Shown piece by piece: positions 22,425 through 32,500 of a DNA stretch of 64,000 nt. The position numbers and the translations under genes are program-made. The notes beneath the pieces are model-generated. The model made no database searches. It had not been told where the DNA came from and saw only the letters and a list, made by a program, of their open reading frames with translations. Numbering within the stretch: the first letter of the stretch is position 1; every line of letters starts with the position of its first letter. The DNA is from Punctularia strigosozonata HHB-11173 SS5 (taxonomy: Eukaryota > Basidiomycota > Agaricomycetes > Corticiales > Punctulariaceae): NCBI RefSeq assembly GCF_000264995.1, contig NW_006767438.1, forward strand, positions 310,001-374,000, written 5' to 3'.

Positions 22425-23731
22425 ATGCGTCTCGCTCAATCCACCCTCTTCGCGGCCTCCTTGGCCTGCAGCATCGTTCCTCCCGCTCTGTCGGCTCCTC
22501 TCACCTCCCTTCCCCGATTCCTCTTCGCCAGAAGCGGGGATGACCTCTCTCGTCAACTCATCGACCAGCCTACTGCTCTGGATCGTTTCATGCTCCTAAA
22601 CACATCCGTCAATAACTTTATCTTCAACTTCTTCGACAACTCGAGCACAACCCCCGGACCGGATGGTAGCATCGTCCTAGCGACGGCTGAGAACTTCCCG
22701 AGCACAGTCGGCAATGGCGTGGCTATGGGTGTTGGTAAGCAGTATCATGAATGACACTTCGGATAGCTTGCTGATAATTGTCTTGTACAGGATCCATGGG
22801 TGAGACATATTCTTGCGTGTTACTGGAATCATTCTAATCCCCTAACGTGTATAGGACCGTGTGGATTGAAGTGAGTCATTCTCTCAGTCCTTCGAGCATA
22901 TGGTGCTAACTTTCGCCGTGTGTTTTCAGCGTTCGTGAGTGTCACTTATATATATATATGTATTTTCCTCGAACGTTCGCTCAACTGCTCCTCATCCTCG
23001 ACTCTTAGCGCATCTCCATCCAAGGTACCATCAGCGATATTTATCACGATCGTGCCCTAGCTGATATGATATTGTCAGGGCGTCTGAGGTACTCTTCGTC
23101 TCCACAGGCAACTTGGTATTCGGCCAGATCCAAGAGAACGGCGCGACATTTGTGACTGGTATGCTCAACACCGGTGAAGGTACGCCACTTTCACAAACAG
23201 CATTCTGCACCTCTCTGACCAATGTGTCACCTGATAGCGACGGTGTTCCCCCAGGGCTCAATCCATTTCCAGCAGAACACTGGTTGCGACGTGCGCTCAA
23301 TCCGCTGTCCGCTTTCTGAGCTTGCCTCATACATCACACTCTACAGCCTGCTCAATTCATCGCCGGTTTTGGCTCTGAAGATCCCGGTCGTCTCGACATC
23401 GCCCCGGCGCTCTTCCAAGACCTCCCGGCATCAATGTACGCTATCTAGCTTCTCTCCTATTGCGATGTTCATGGTCGTCTCATTGCATTCTACCTTCCCT
23501 AGCGTGAACGCAACGCTCGGCGGCATCGGCGTCCAGGAAGTCTCGGAAGTTGCCGCCATGATTCCGCTCGATGTCGCGTTTGGAACCCAGGCCTGCCTCG
23601 ACCGCTGCAACATAACCCGGCCAGGTCAATGGACCTCTGAAGCGATCGCGGAGGCCAAGCGACAGTTCGACGAGTTCATGAAGCAGGGACCAGTCAAGCC
23701 TGCCGACTTCAAAGGACTGCCTTCTCACTGA
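22425..23731 (+). CDS. Secreted germin-like cupin 1, gene copy 1
   Basis: A germin/spherulin-like cupin with a signal peptide (MRLAQSTLFAASLACS...ALSAPL); likely a metal-binding extracellular protein, enzyme activity unknown. The ATG at 22425 starts exon 1 (22425-22734). Four micro-exons follow: 22791-22799, 22855-22870, 22930-22934 and 23009-23024. Larger exons then start at 23079, 23238, 23347 and 23503. The joined exons read GVGSMGPCGLNVPHLHPRAS, the germin box HxH(x)nE with metal ligands. They continue with EVLFVSTGNLVFGQIQENGA, TVFPQGSIHFQQNTGC (second cupin box, third His), PAQFIAGFGSEDPGRLDIAP, VNATLGGIGVQEVSEVA and a C-terminal helix region with two Cys (ACLDRC). Phases agree at every junction. 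It is the paralogue of 27843-29150. Confidence 0.88.
22791..23024 (+). other. Chain of four micro-exons (9, 16, 5, 16 nt), cupin copy 1
   Basis: GATCCATGG (22791-22799), GACCGTGTGGATTGAA (22855-22870), CGTTC (22930-22934) and CGCATCTCCATCCAAG (23009-23024) are each bounded by AG and GT. Together they encode SMGPCGLNVPHLHPR, including both His of the metal-binding HxH. Confidence 0.8.
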
Positions 23732-24286
23732 GAGCCGAGCGCGGTTGCAGGTCGTAGAATGTAGAAAGACAATATATTTATTCCCGGCCTACTGCCGACC
23801 TTCTTGTGGCAGATTATTGCAGGGTCATTCGCAGTATTCTGGTTTTCAGTATCTGTACACCATAAGTTTGTGGTACAGATCACCTGGAGTAATTATCGTG
23901 AAACGTGTTTATTGCGCCTTCGGCGTGCAGTTTCCAACTGATAGATTGCCATTTTTATTGATCCAGGCCCCGCTACTATCTCTTTGCAAGCCTCATAAAA
24001 CCTCGTACAAAGGCAAACCAGAAAACAATCTCGATAATGCCTGTTTCGCATCGAAGTTTATGCATGCAAATACCACGATCCCAAGTATGCACACGTTGAC
24101 ATTGCCAGGTGATAGCGATACCGTGTCCAGACGAAACATGCTCCCTTTCGACGATAAGGCATTCTATACCCACGCATCGCACGATTCTCCGAGACAGGAC
24201 ATCGAATTCTGCATCATGATACACCTGTTGTACACCGCTCTCGCTCCATACTAGTCTTTACACTCAGGTTAGCGGTCCGCTAGTAT
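23732..24286. other. Intergenic between convergent genes
   Basis: About 555 bp between the 3' end of cupin copy 1 and the 3' end of the dioxygenase gene, which converge here. It must hold both terminators. No gene is seen. Confidence 0.45.
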
Positions 24287-25967
24287 TCAATATACGATTT
24301 CCTTCTTGGGTAAGAAGTCCTCCGGCTTGTCCAGCCCAAGAGCCTCACGGCGCGACTTCGACTGCGGATCGAAGTAGGGCACCTCCGCAAGCGAGGACAC
24401 GCGAGTACCATGACGAGGCTCGTGGCCCTCGTAATCGAACACGGCAGCGTGGATGGAGATGCGGCTTCGTAGTGAAACGACATTAGGAAAGATCAACACT
24501 GAATAGCGTAGCAACCTACTTGTCCCACAAGGCGGACGTCCTGGGAGTCCATTTGAAGCGTACTTGGATGTCCAAAGAGCGCTCATAGACATCGAAGAGG
24601 CTGTGATATAGAGGTTGTTATAGGACGCTACGGCGGACGAGTTGACTGTGCCTCACTAGTCTAGAATGAACTTGCTCTCCGCAGGCTCGAAGCCGACGAT
24701 ACGCAGCGTAAACACGCGGTTCACGAACCTATATTCCAAATCAATCAGCGGGTCGGCAATAGGCGTGGTGTAAACGACGATCGTACAAGCTTTTCCAGCC
24801 CGTCGCTGGGTGAGTGCGCACAAGGGGGTGCACACGCTCTATCGGAACGAGCGGACCGTCGGGGTCTTCAGGGTTCTTGTACGAGTGGGCAGAGCGGTAG
24901 ACAGCCTGTAGACCATCGATCTTGGCGCGGAATGCGGGGGACAGCTTGTCATAGGCGGAGTATCCCGAAGCCCAGTACGTGTCACCGCCGACAGACGGGA
25001 TGCTATAGTGCACAGATCAGGTTCTACACCGAAGCGTTTAATATACGGTGGAAACTTACGTGTCGTTGTGGAGGTGAGCTGAAGTTCGAGCAGGGTGTTA
25101 ACGCACCATTTCACCACATGCAAGCAGAGGAAACACGTACTGATGCCAGGCGGTTGCTTCTCATGAGTGAGATCCGTATGCTATATCGTAGTGAACGTTC
25201 AGTTACTATAGTCGTATAGTTGGAGAGGACCAACCCAGTTTTGAGTTCTACAACGCATAGTCAATGAAGATGCGCCGCACATCATGGTGGAGTGGCTTAC
25301 CCGAAAGGATTCCTAAAACTGATATTCTCCTTCGCAAGCTCAGGCCCTGAGCATGTTCAGAGGCAGTTATATGCACGCAATGGTAGGAACATTCACAAAT
25401 GATGGAGACGCCTGGAAGACCAGGCACCCGAGCAGCAGTAGGATGCACCTCAATTTCGCCGAAGTAAGCACCCAAGTCACGCTGCTGCTGAGGGGATAGA
25501 TCCTGGTCGCGGAAGAAGACGACGGTCCTCTCCGCAATAAGGAGAGCAAGCTCATCTTTCTGTTACGTGTATAGCATAGGTAGGTTGTGCTGCGAACGTA
25601 AGGGGAGACGACGAACCTGCTGATCCGTCAGCTGCGACAGCTGTAGACCGACGATCTCTGTCCCTATATGCTTGCTGAGATGAATGACCTCCTTAGCAGC
25701 GCCGAGTAGAGCCTAACAAATAGAGCAGGTCAGGGGCCGCGGAGAGTATATCGGCATGTTCGATGATCATACTTTCTTCTCGGGATCCGCATTCTTGCCC
25801 CTCTCATTGTGAACGCGCTCTTCGTCCCTAACCTGAGCGGCGAGCGTCAAGCTTTTCGGCTTTGGAGGCCACTCGGGGTAGTTAGTCAGGTCAATGCCAG
25901 CTTTGACCAGCCGCTCGCGAGACGCCGGAGGCAGTTTATCAGCGACGTTCGTGATTGGGACGGGCAT
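24287..25967 (-). CDS. TauD/TfdA-family Fe(II)/2-oxoglutarate dioxygenase
   Basis: A mononuclear iron dioxygenase of the taurine/sulfonate dioxygenase superfamily. It would couple oxidation of an organic acid (perhaps a sulfonate or sulfate ester) to 2-oxoglutarate decarboxylation; substrate unknown. The ATG at 25967 gives MPVPITNVADKLPPASRERL. Then come LSPQQQRDLGAYFGEIEVHP, PELAKENISFRNPFG, a 13-nt exon (GTQNW), HTDLTHEKQPPGIT with the HxD iron ligands, a 19-nt exon (HLHNDT), IPSVGGDTYWASGYSAYDKL, RTHPATGWKSLYVNR, FDVYERSLDIQVRFKW, TSALWDNRISIHAA (distal His) and HGTRVSSLAEVPYFDP (2-oxoglutarate Arg). The stop is at 24287. All ligands are present. It lies between the two cupin genes, on the opposite strand. 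Confidence 0.88.
25060..25078 (-). other. 19-nt micro-exon of the TauD-like gene
   Basis: CTCACCTCCACAACGACAC encodes (T)HLHND(T), joining GI(T) and IPSVGGDT in phase. It is bounded by AG and GTAAGT on the minus strand. Confidence 0.8.
25235..25247 (-). other. 13-nt micro-exon of the TauD-like gene
   Basis: AACTCAAAACTGG encodes (G)TQNW. It joins RNPFG to HTDLTHEK in phase and restores the family's FGTQxWHTD sequence, which neither neighbouring exon contains. Confidence 0.75.
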
Positions 25968-27530
25968 TTTGAGACGTCACAAACGCGGTAGAAGCTTGTA
26001 AGGGAGCCGGGAAGTGGGTAGGCGAGTGTGTCTAGCAAGAGCGTTTTTATGCTGACCAGACGCTGCATTGCAATACGACATGATAAGGCGAAATGCAGCT
26101 GATCAATCCGTTGCGCCTGACTGATGCAATACAGGAGCATATGAGCGTCCTAGCGCGTCGAGACTGCGCTTGTTGCTTCGCGAAGTGGAATATGCTATTA
26201 TGGACCTGGATGATGTGCTCTACGCCACGTATGAGCATAATGGCGTGGCATTCCCGGCGAGTGGAGCCAGCAAATAGAGAGTTTCCAGGCAAATAATGGC
26301 AGGCGGATTTGAACAAACACCATTGACGCGCATAATTATACTGTCCGGGAAAAGCCCAGCGTACGAAGGTCAACAGTGAACAGGGGTGAACTGGGGGTGA
26401 ACAGGCCCCGTTCGCGGGGGCGCATCGCCTCACGTGCACAAGCGCGTCGGCCGACGCCGGATTTCCGTAGACATGGTCCCCCACAACACTGCCCTCAGTG
26501 TGGTAGCTCACTCGACACCTCGGTAGTGGTACATGGGACTGCCGCGAACTCTCAGCGCCCTGGAACAATCCGAGTGGCGCATCTGTATCAATGAAATGGC
26601 TGCCTCACAGCGAAAGTTCGCTATCGTGGCAAGCTACGGCAGGCGGTCTAGCTAAAGCGAAGTGCACGGTAAGTATCTATGCTTTTATGGAGCGCTCATA
26701 CCGCATACAGCATCTCGGCCCGACTAACGTTTCTCCTCGAAAGCATCGTTGACCTTGTTGGAACACAGCCATTTCACGATGTCGGTCATCATGTTTCTGT
26801 CCCATGGGGCAAAGTCTGGCAACGTGCGCCAGTCGTGCGCCTCTTCAAACCTTCGGCCAAGGCATCCGGTGCTATCCGCCGTCGATATTTCCGTTCCGTC
26901 GCTGCCGGGAGCGGCTGTACGTGCGAAAGCTCTTCTCAATCTCGCAGATACTTCCGTGTTGATAGCCACTGCGAGCCAACCAGTCCCTCTGCGAGTGATC
27001 TGCGGTGCAACGAGCCCGCATCCGTGAATGGTGGTCTTGGACGTCACGCTTTGTGTCCATTCTGTCCGCTCGCATGAGATCAAGCCGCTCAGCGCTCGCA
27101 TCCAGGAGCGGGTTTTCGGAAGGAATCCGCATGACGACTACAAGGTTAATGCCGTCACCCCCGTTTCGAACGCACCACTCGAGATCTCATCGACGTCATC
27201 TTGGGAAGCCCGGCCGTACGTTTGCGAAATGCATCTAGCCAGCTGCGGTGGCTTGATGAGGGACGCAAGCGCATCTTCATTACAGGATGGCCCTGCAACC
27301 TGAACCACGGTGAGCCGAGGAGTTTCATACCGCCGCATCACCATCCCTGCTGACTGTAAGTCCGTACTTCGGAACATATAAGCTATGCACGGTCATAGGG
27401 CGTATGTCATAACGCGGCAAGGCGAGGCGAATAATCGTCCTGGATCTCCATTACGCTACAAACAAGGTTCATCAAGTGTTCTATAATCCCATCTATTGCC
27501 ATGCCCTCTGGCGGCTGTATCTCTCCGCCG
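25968..27530. other. Intergenic stretch between dioxygenase and cupin copy 2
   Basis: About 1.56 kb. The only protein-like sequence is on the minus strand between 26724 and 27377, listed separately. The rest shows only short overlapping frames. Confidence 0.35.
26724..27377 (-). other. Possible unrecognised gene or gene remnant
   Basis: Consecutive minus-strand frames give NEDALASLIKPPQLARCISQ, MRIPSENPLLDASAERLDLM and, at the end, WRTLPDFAPWDRNMMTDIVK followed by a stop at 26724. These look more protein-like than the surroundings and could be exons of one small gene, but I know no family and cannot fix the splice sites. It may equally be a decayed copy. Confidence 0.2.
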
Positions 27531-27576
27531 CATAGCCGCGTGCTACGCTGTCGGTACGTTACCGGCACGGTCCCAA
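27531..27576 (+). promoter_or_regulatory. Upstream block shared with the paralogous cupin gene (copy 2)
   Basis: CATAGCCGCGTGCTACG and the flank ending ACCGGCACGGT match 22125-22170 upstream of copy 1. Spacing to the TATA box is nearly the same (about 203 against 201 bp). Confidence 0.5.
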
Positions 27577-27733
27577 AAATAATGCCACCACCGACGCCGC
27601 CATGGCGTCTAGCCCCTATACGGACCTTGCACACACTACTACTCCCCAAAGCCGTGGCGCTTCGTCGTGCACGCGCAGCTCCCGCTCGGAGCGGACCCCT
27701 CGGTGATGAGGCGATGCCTCCCACCGCTCCCGA

Positions 27734-27740
27734 TATAAAG
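27734..27740 (+). promoter_or_regulatory. TATA box of cupin gene 2
   Basis: TATAAAG lies 109 bp upstream of the ATG at 27843, equivalent to the TATA box of copy 1. Confidence 0.55.
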
Positions 27741-27842
27741 GTGAGCTTTTCACCGAGTCGAAAAGAGTGACAGACGGTTGAGTCGCCTTCTTCGAAGCCG
27801 TCCACCCCCGTCGTCTTCCCGAGAAGAAAGCGCTCTGCCAAT

Positions 27843-29150
27843 ATGCGTGTCGCTCAATTCGCTTTGTTCGCTGCCACCTTGGCCTGCAGTCTCCCCTTCG
27901 CTCTTACAGCTCCTCTCACGTCCCCTCCCCGATCCTTCTTCACCAGAAGCTGCAACGCCACATGCGGGCTTGACCTCTCTCATCAACTCGTGGATCAACC
28001 TACGGCTCTGGACCGCTTTAAGCTCTTGAACACGTCAAGCAATAACTTTGTCTTCAATTTCTTTGACAACGCGAATGTGCCCGAGGGACCGGACGGTAAG
28101 GTAGTCCTTGCTACAGCCGGCAACTTCCCGAGTGCGATTGGAAACGGTGTGGCTATGGGCGTCGGTGAGTCAAATACAAAGTAATGTAAGCAACAGTTGT
28201 CTTATTATCGCCATTGTACAGGCTTCATGGGTGAGGATCGACGCACAAATTCATTTCTTGGACGATGCTGATATCATAACATGTGAATAGGACCGTGCGG
28301 CCTGAAGTAAGGATCTCCCTAGTTCTCATGAGCTTCGTCTATTAACTCCCGCATTCACTTTGCCAGCGTTCGTGAGTATAATTCCGATATACATGCTCGC
28401 TTAGTCCCGGCGTTGATTGTGTTATTCGTGCTTTAGCTCATCTCCATCCAAGGTACCCCAGAGTGGTTTATTCTCGTTGCATTTCCTAGCTAATGATTTC
28501 TATCCAGGGCCGGTGAGCTCCTCTACGTCTCTAAGGGCGACTTGGTGTTCGGCACCATCCAAGAGAACGGTGCTAGCTTTGTGACCGGTGTGCTGAAGAC
28601 CGGAGAAGGTATGGACTACGTTTACGGCTCATCAGATAACCCGGTCTGATTGTTGAAACTCGACAGCGACAATTTTCCCTCAGGGTTCCATTCATTTCCA
28701 GCAGAATCTTGACTGTAACGTAGGCGAACCTTCCTCCTATTCGATGGAAACTCATCTCATCTACACGTCGACAGCCCGCCCAATTCATCGCTGCCTTTGG
28801 CTCTGAAGATCCCGGGCGTCTCGACATCGCTCCTGCGTTCTTCCAAGACCTCCCTGCAACGATGTATGCTCGCCTACGAGTTCCCCTGTTTGATCACTGA
28901 CCACGTGGTTGCTTCTCTCAGTGTAAACGCGACGCTCGGGGGCATCGGGGTCAAAGAGGTAGAGGATATCGCTGCTAAGATTCCTCTCAACGTCGCCTTT
29001 GGGACGCAGGCATGCCTAGATCGCTGCGGTATCAGCCGGCCTGGCCAGTGGACTGCCGCAGCCATTGAAGAGGCTAAGCGGCAATTCAACCAGTTCATGA
29101 GCCAGGGCCCATACGCCCCCGTTGATTTCACGGGCTTACCTTCGCCTTGA
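27843..29150 (+). CDS. Secreted germin-like cupin 1, gene copy 2
   Basis: Paralogue of 22425-23731 with the same exon plan: exon 1 27843-28164; micro-exons 28222-28230, 28291-28306, 28367-28371 and 28437-28452; then exons starting at 28508, 28667, 28775 and 28922. The signal peptide is MRVAQFALFAATLACS..LTAPL. The mature part begins with a short extra segment (CNATCGLD) not seen in copy 1. Spliced boxes are GFMGPCGLNVPHLHPRAG, ELLYVSKGDLVFGTIQENGA, TIFPQGSIHFQQNLDC, NPAQFIAAFGSEDPGRLDIA and VNATLGGIGVKEVEDIAAKI. The HxH, Glu and distal His ligands are intact. Coding sequence is close to copy 1 while most intron sequence has drifted, so the duplication is not very recent. Confidence 0.88.
28222..28452 (+). 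other. Chain of four micro-exons (9, 16, 5, 16 nt), cupin copy 2
   Basis: GCTTCATGG (28222-28230), GACCGTGCGGCCTGAA (28291-28306), CGTTC (28367-28371) and CTCATCTCCATCCAAG (28437-28452) have the same sizes and phases as in copy 1. Confidence 0.8.
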
Positions 29151-29519
29151 AACCCTAGCACGTCCGCTGGATGTCAGATGCAGGACTATTTGGTTTGTAT
29201 TATATGAACTAGCATAACTGCCGCGCCCTGCACTGTCATAGTATTTATGCATACTCCGAGTCGTTCCAATCGTAATGTTTCCGCCTCGTAGTGTATACGG
29301 CTACAACGAGTGCATATCACGGCTTATTCTGCATGGAATACACAAATTTTATACCTCCCGCAGTTCATCGCGTTGATTTCTCCTGCCACAGAAGCAAAAT
29401 GGATTAGGCACAATGATGCATGGCTAACCACGGACGTCAAGGTTGAAGCATATGAATCATGACTCATCGTGGGTATAGTACCTAGAACTAGCTATAGATA
29501 GCGACCAGCTGCTCGTCGA
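29151..29519. other. Intergenic between convergent genes
   Basis: About 370 bp between two 3' ends (cupin copy 2 and the RBR ligase). AT-richer than the flanking exons; no gene is seen. Confidence 0.45.
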
Positions 29520-32500
29520 TTACAAGCCAATACCTCCATGCATGGAATGCATGTGGTCGTAGATGCCTTTACCTCCAGGAAAGGATTTGGAGCACACCCA
29601 ACAAATGTGAGTGCGACATACGGTGCACGTCATATGGTGGCACCCGGACACTCTTTCGATGGGAGTCTTGCACCCAGGACATTTCTTGACGTCGTGGGCC
29701 GACGCCCACATCTCGAATAGCTTTTCCTGATTTTCCCTTCTCTCTTCGCACCGGACGCCGTCATGCTCCTCGACGTTACAGCTGGGGCAGATATGCGTCA
29801 AACAGCAGGGACACTGCACAGGCTCGGAGTTCGGGGGTGCGGTCCGGTAGACATGCGGACACTCTGGTGTCGGGCAGAACTGGAAATCGTCTGAATGCGA
29901 ATGGATGTGCGCTATGTAGGAAGCTTGAACGATGTCCTCGAATTGGCTCGTTGACAGGACCTCCTGGGCTGTGTCTAAGGGGATGATGCACTCGCATTGG
30001 CCTTCGTTCCCTATGCACGTCAACGGGAATAGCTTGTGATCTGTCGTCGCAGAGCTAATATAACTTGCCAAGCAAGATTTGCACCATGAGTGGCTGCATT
30101 GCAATGTAACGGGGGAGGTCACTTCGTTGAGACAAGCGGGGCATTCGACCGCGTCCGCGCGAGGGGGTGTTGGGTACCGGGATTCAGCCTTGAGAAGAGC
30201 AATTCGAGCATCTTCCAACGCCTCATCGTCACCTCGTAGGATGAATTTCCGTGTCCGTACGTCGAAAAGGGCGTTCTGAGCTCCTAGCTTCTGTTGAAGC
30301 TGGTACAATTCCGGGCTCATCAGTAGACCGACGAGGCTTCCGGTCAAAGGGAGAACATGACGTGTCTGGGCTTGCAGCTCAACGATCTTCGCCACAATTT
30401 CGTCAGCGGCTTTCCGACGCTCAGCGGACGGACCAAACAGGGATACAGTGCGTCGGAGGCGATCCTTCTGGACTTGAATTTTTGTGTAATTCTCGCCTAA
30501 CGTGGTCAGGAAACAATGGCCAGGTACGGTATTGAAGAAATCATCCCATGCGATACGGCCATTATGACGAACGGTCTCACCAAGCAAAAGACTCTGGAAT
30601 TGTGTATTTAGTTTTCCGAGTCCCTTCGAGGTGATACCGACAAGCCTGAAGGTGACGTAACGGAGCGCATCGTTGCGAGGCTCTGGATCGACGAAGAGCC
30701 TGGCTTCCCCGCTTTTTGATGTCGCCTCCTGAAGGGCTAGGATGTCGTCGCGCAAAAGCTCGAAGGAGAATTTCGGCAGCGTATGCAACATGAACTGCAT
30801 GTGACATGCGCGCAGTGACGCCTTTCCAAGAAACTTGTGGTTTGACGTATCCAGCGAAGCAGCAGCGCGTTTGGCCTCTCTAGCGGACGTGAATCTGACG
30901 ATCGCATGCACCATGCCATCCTTGTATGGTGCGGGCTGTATATCGATGCTCTGAAACCCTTTACTGCGTCTGATCAGTTTTCTGATCCCTTGTTCGGCTT
31001 CTTGCTGGGAGATATAACACGGGCGTTCCACTGAGATCCCTTCGGGGGTACCGAACAGCTTCTTGTCGTTGAGCTTTGCGCCGGATGGAAGACCCTTAAC
31101 GCGAATAGTGTAGGCACCGACGACAGGTAACCCTGTATACAGTTCTGCTGTCAACCATCCGCCTTTCCATTCCAGGTTATTCATGGAGGAGATGACCTTC
31201 TCCGCTGCCTTCAATGTCTTGTAGCCTAGGTATGCGGTCTTTTGAGAGGCAGGCCATTCCAGCGAGATTGATGTATCATCGAGTCGGAGGCGAGCATGGT
31301 CTGGTTTCGTGTTCATCTTCGCGCTAATCGTGCGCCCGAAATGCATGGAATTGTGCATCGCTAAACAAGCTTGCGCGGCTTCTACAGCGGTGTCATATAC
31401 TGCGATCGCGTCCATCGTCCTTCCACGACCGGTGCCGGTTGCACGAAGCCTGAGACCGTGCAGACTGCCGAACGGTTCCATGAGCTGATTCACGTCGTTG
31501 AGGGTGACTATCATGGGCAGGTTACCCAACACCACGACACAGGATTGATAGCCGCCACGAATGTCCTTGACAGCGAAACCTGGGCCGACGGTTACTTTGA
31601 TGAAGCCCGGAACAGTGCGTGTGCGGGTCACTTCATGGGGTACGTCAACTACTTTCCGGTGCCTACAGTCAAGTGCGGGTGTAGCCTAATTCGCGGAAGG
31701 ATCAGTATTTTGTGCTCGGACATCTTTATGACCGCTCACCATCATGGGTGCACGCGAGTAGTCGAGATCTGCATGTTTATACTCGCAAAAATATCCTCTA
31801 TCGCACTTGCCCCGAAGCCACTGCCAGCAGATTTCAGTGGGTATTGGTCTCCCACGTGATGTAGTATTCTTCGCTGCCCCATTCATACGACCTTGCGAAG
31901 GCGCACCACCACTGCCCAACGGAGACGAGATTTTCGAAGAGGAAACTGGAGGTTCTGAAGATCGCTGGGAAAACATCAGTGAGGTTGGACGAAAACTGAC
32001 GACCATCGACAAACCTCTGGAGGATTGGCTGTCGAGGTCGCAGAACTCCATTCTTCAGCCTCTACCCATCCTTGGAATTCCCAGGACAGAGGCTCTTCAC
32101 CTATAGATGCACCGTCAACATCATAAGAGGGGGAGTCCAACTTCCGAGGCATCGTCATCATCGATTGCTGTTCCTGACCACGTCGGGCAGTATCTTTCCG
32201 TTTTATTTCCGGTGGAAAATGGGGGGCATTTGAATTCTCGATCATATCGCTGGTGTTGTCGCCTTCATCATCTCGTACCCATCCTCCCTTGACGGCCGTA
32301 TCTTTCCCTGCTTCGACCCATCCCCATCCTGCCTGCCACCCGGCATCTGTCACGTCTGGAGCTTCCAAGCCATTGCTGGGCGCCTCCAGGGCATCGTTTC
32401 CCCATCCCGAGTGCACGCCAGACGATGTCGAAGGTGCTTGATAGGTTGACGCTGCTTTCTTGCGATCTCCATGTGGGTAGCCGTTCCGACAACCCCATCC

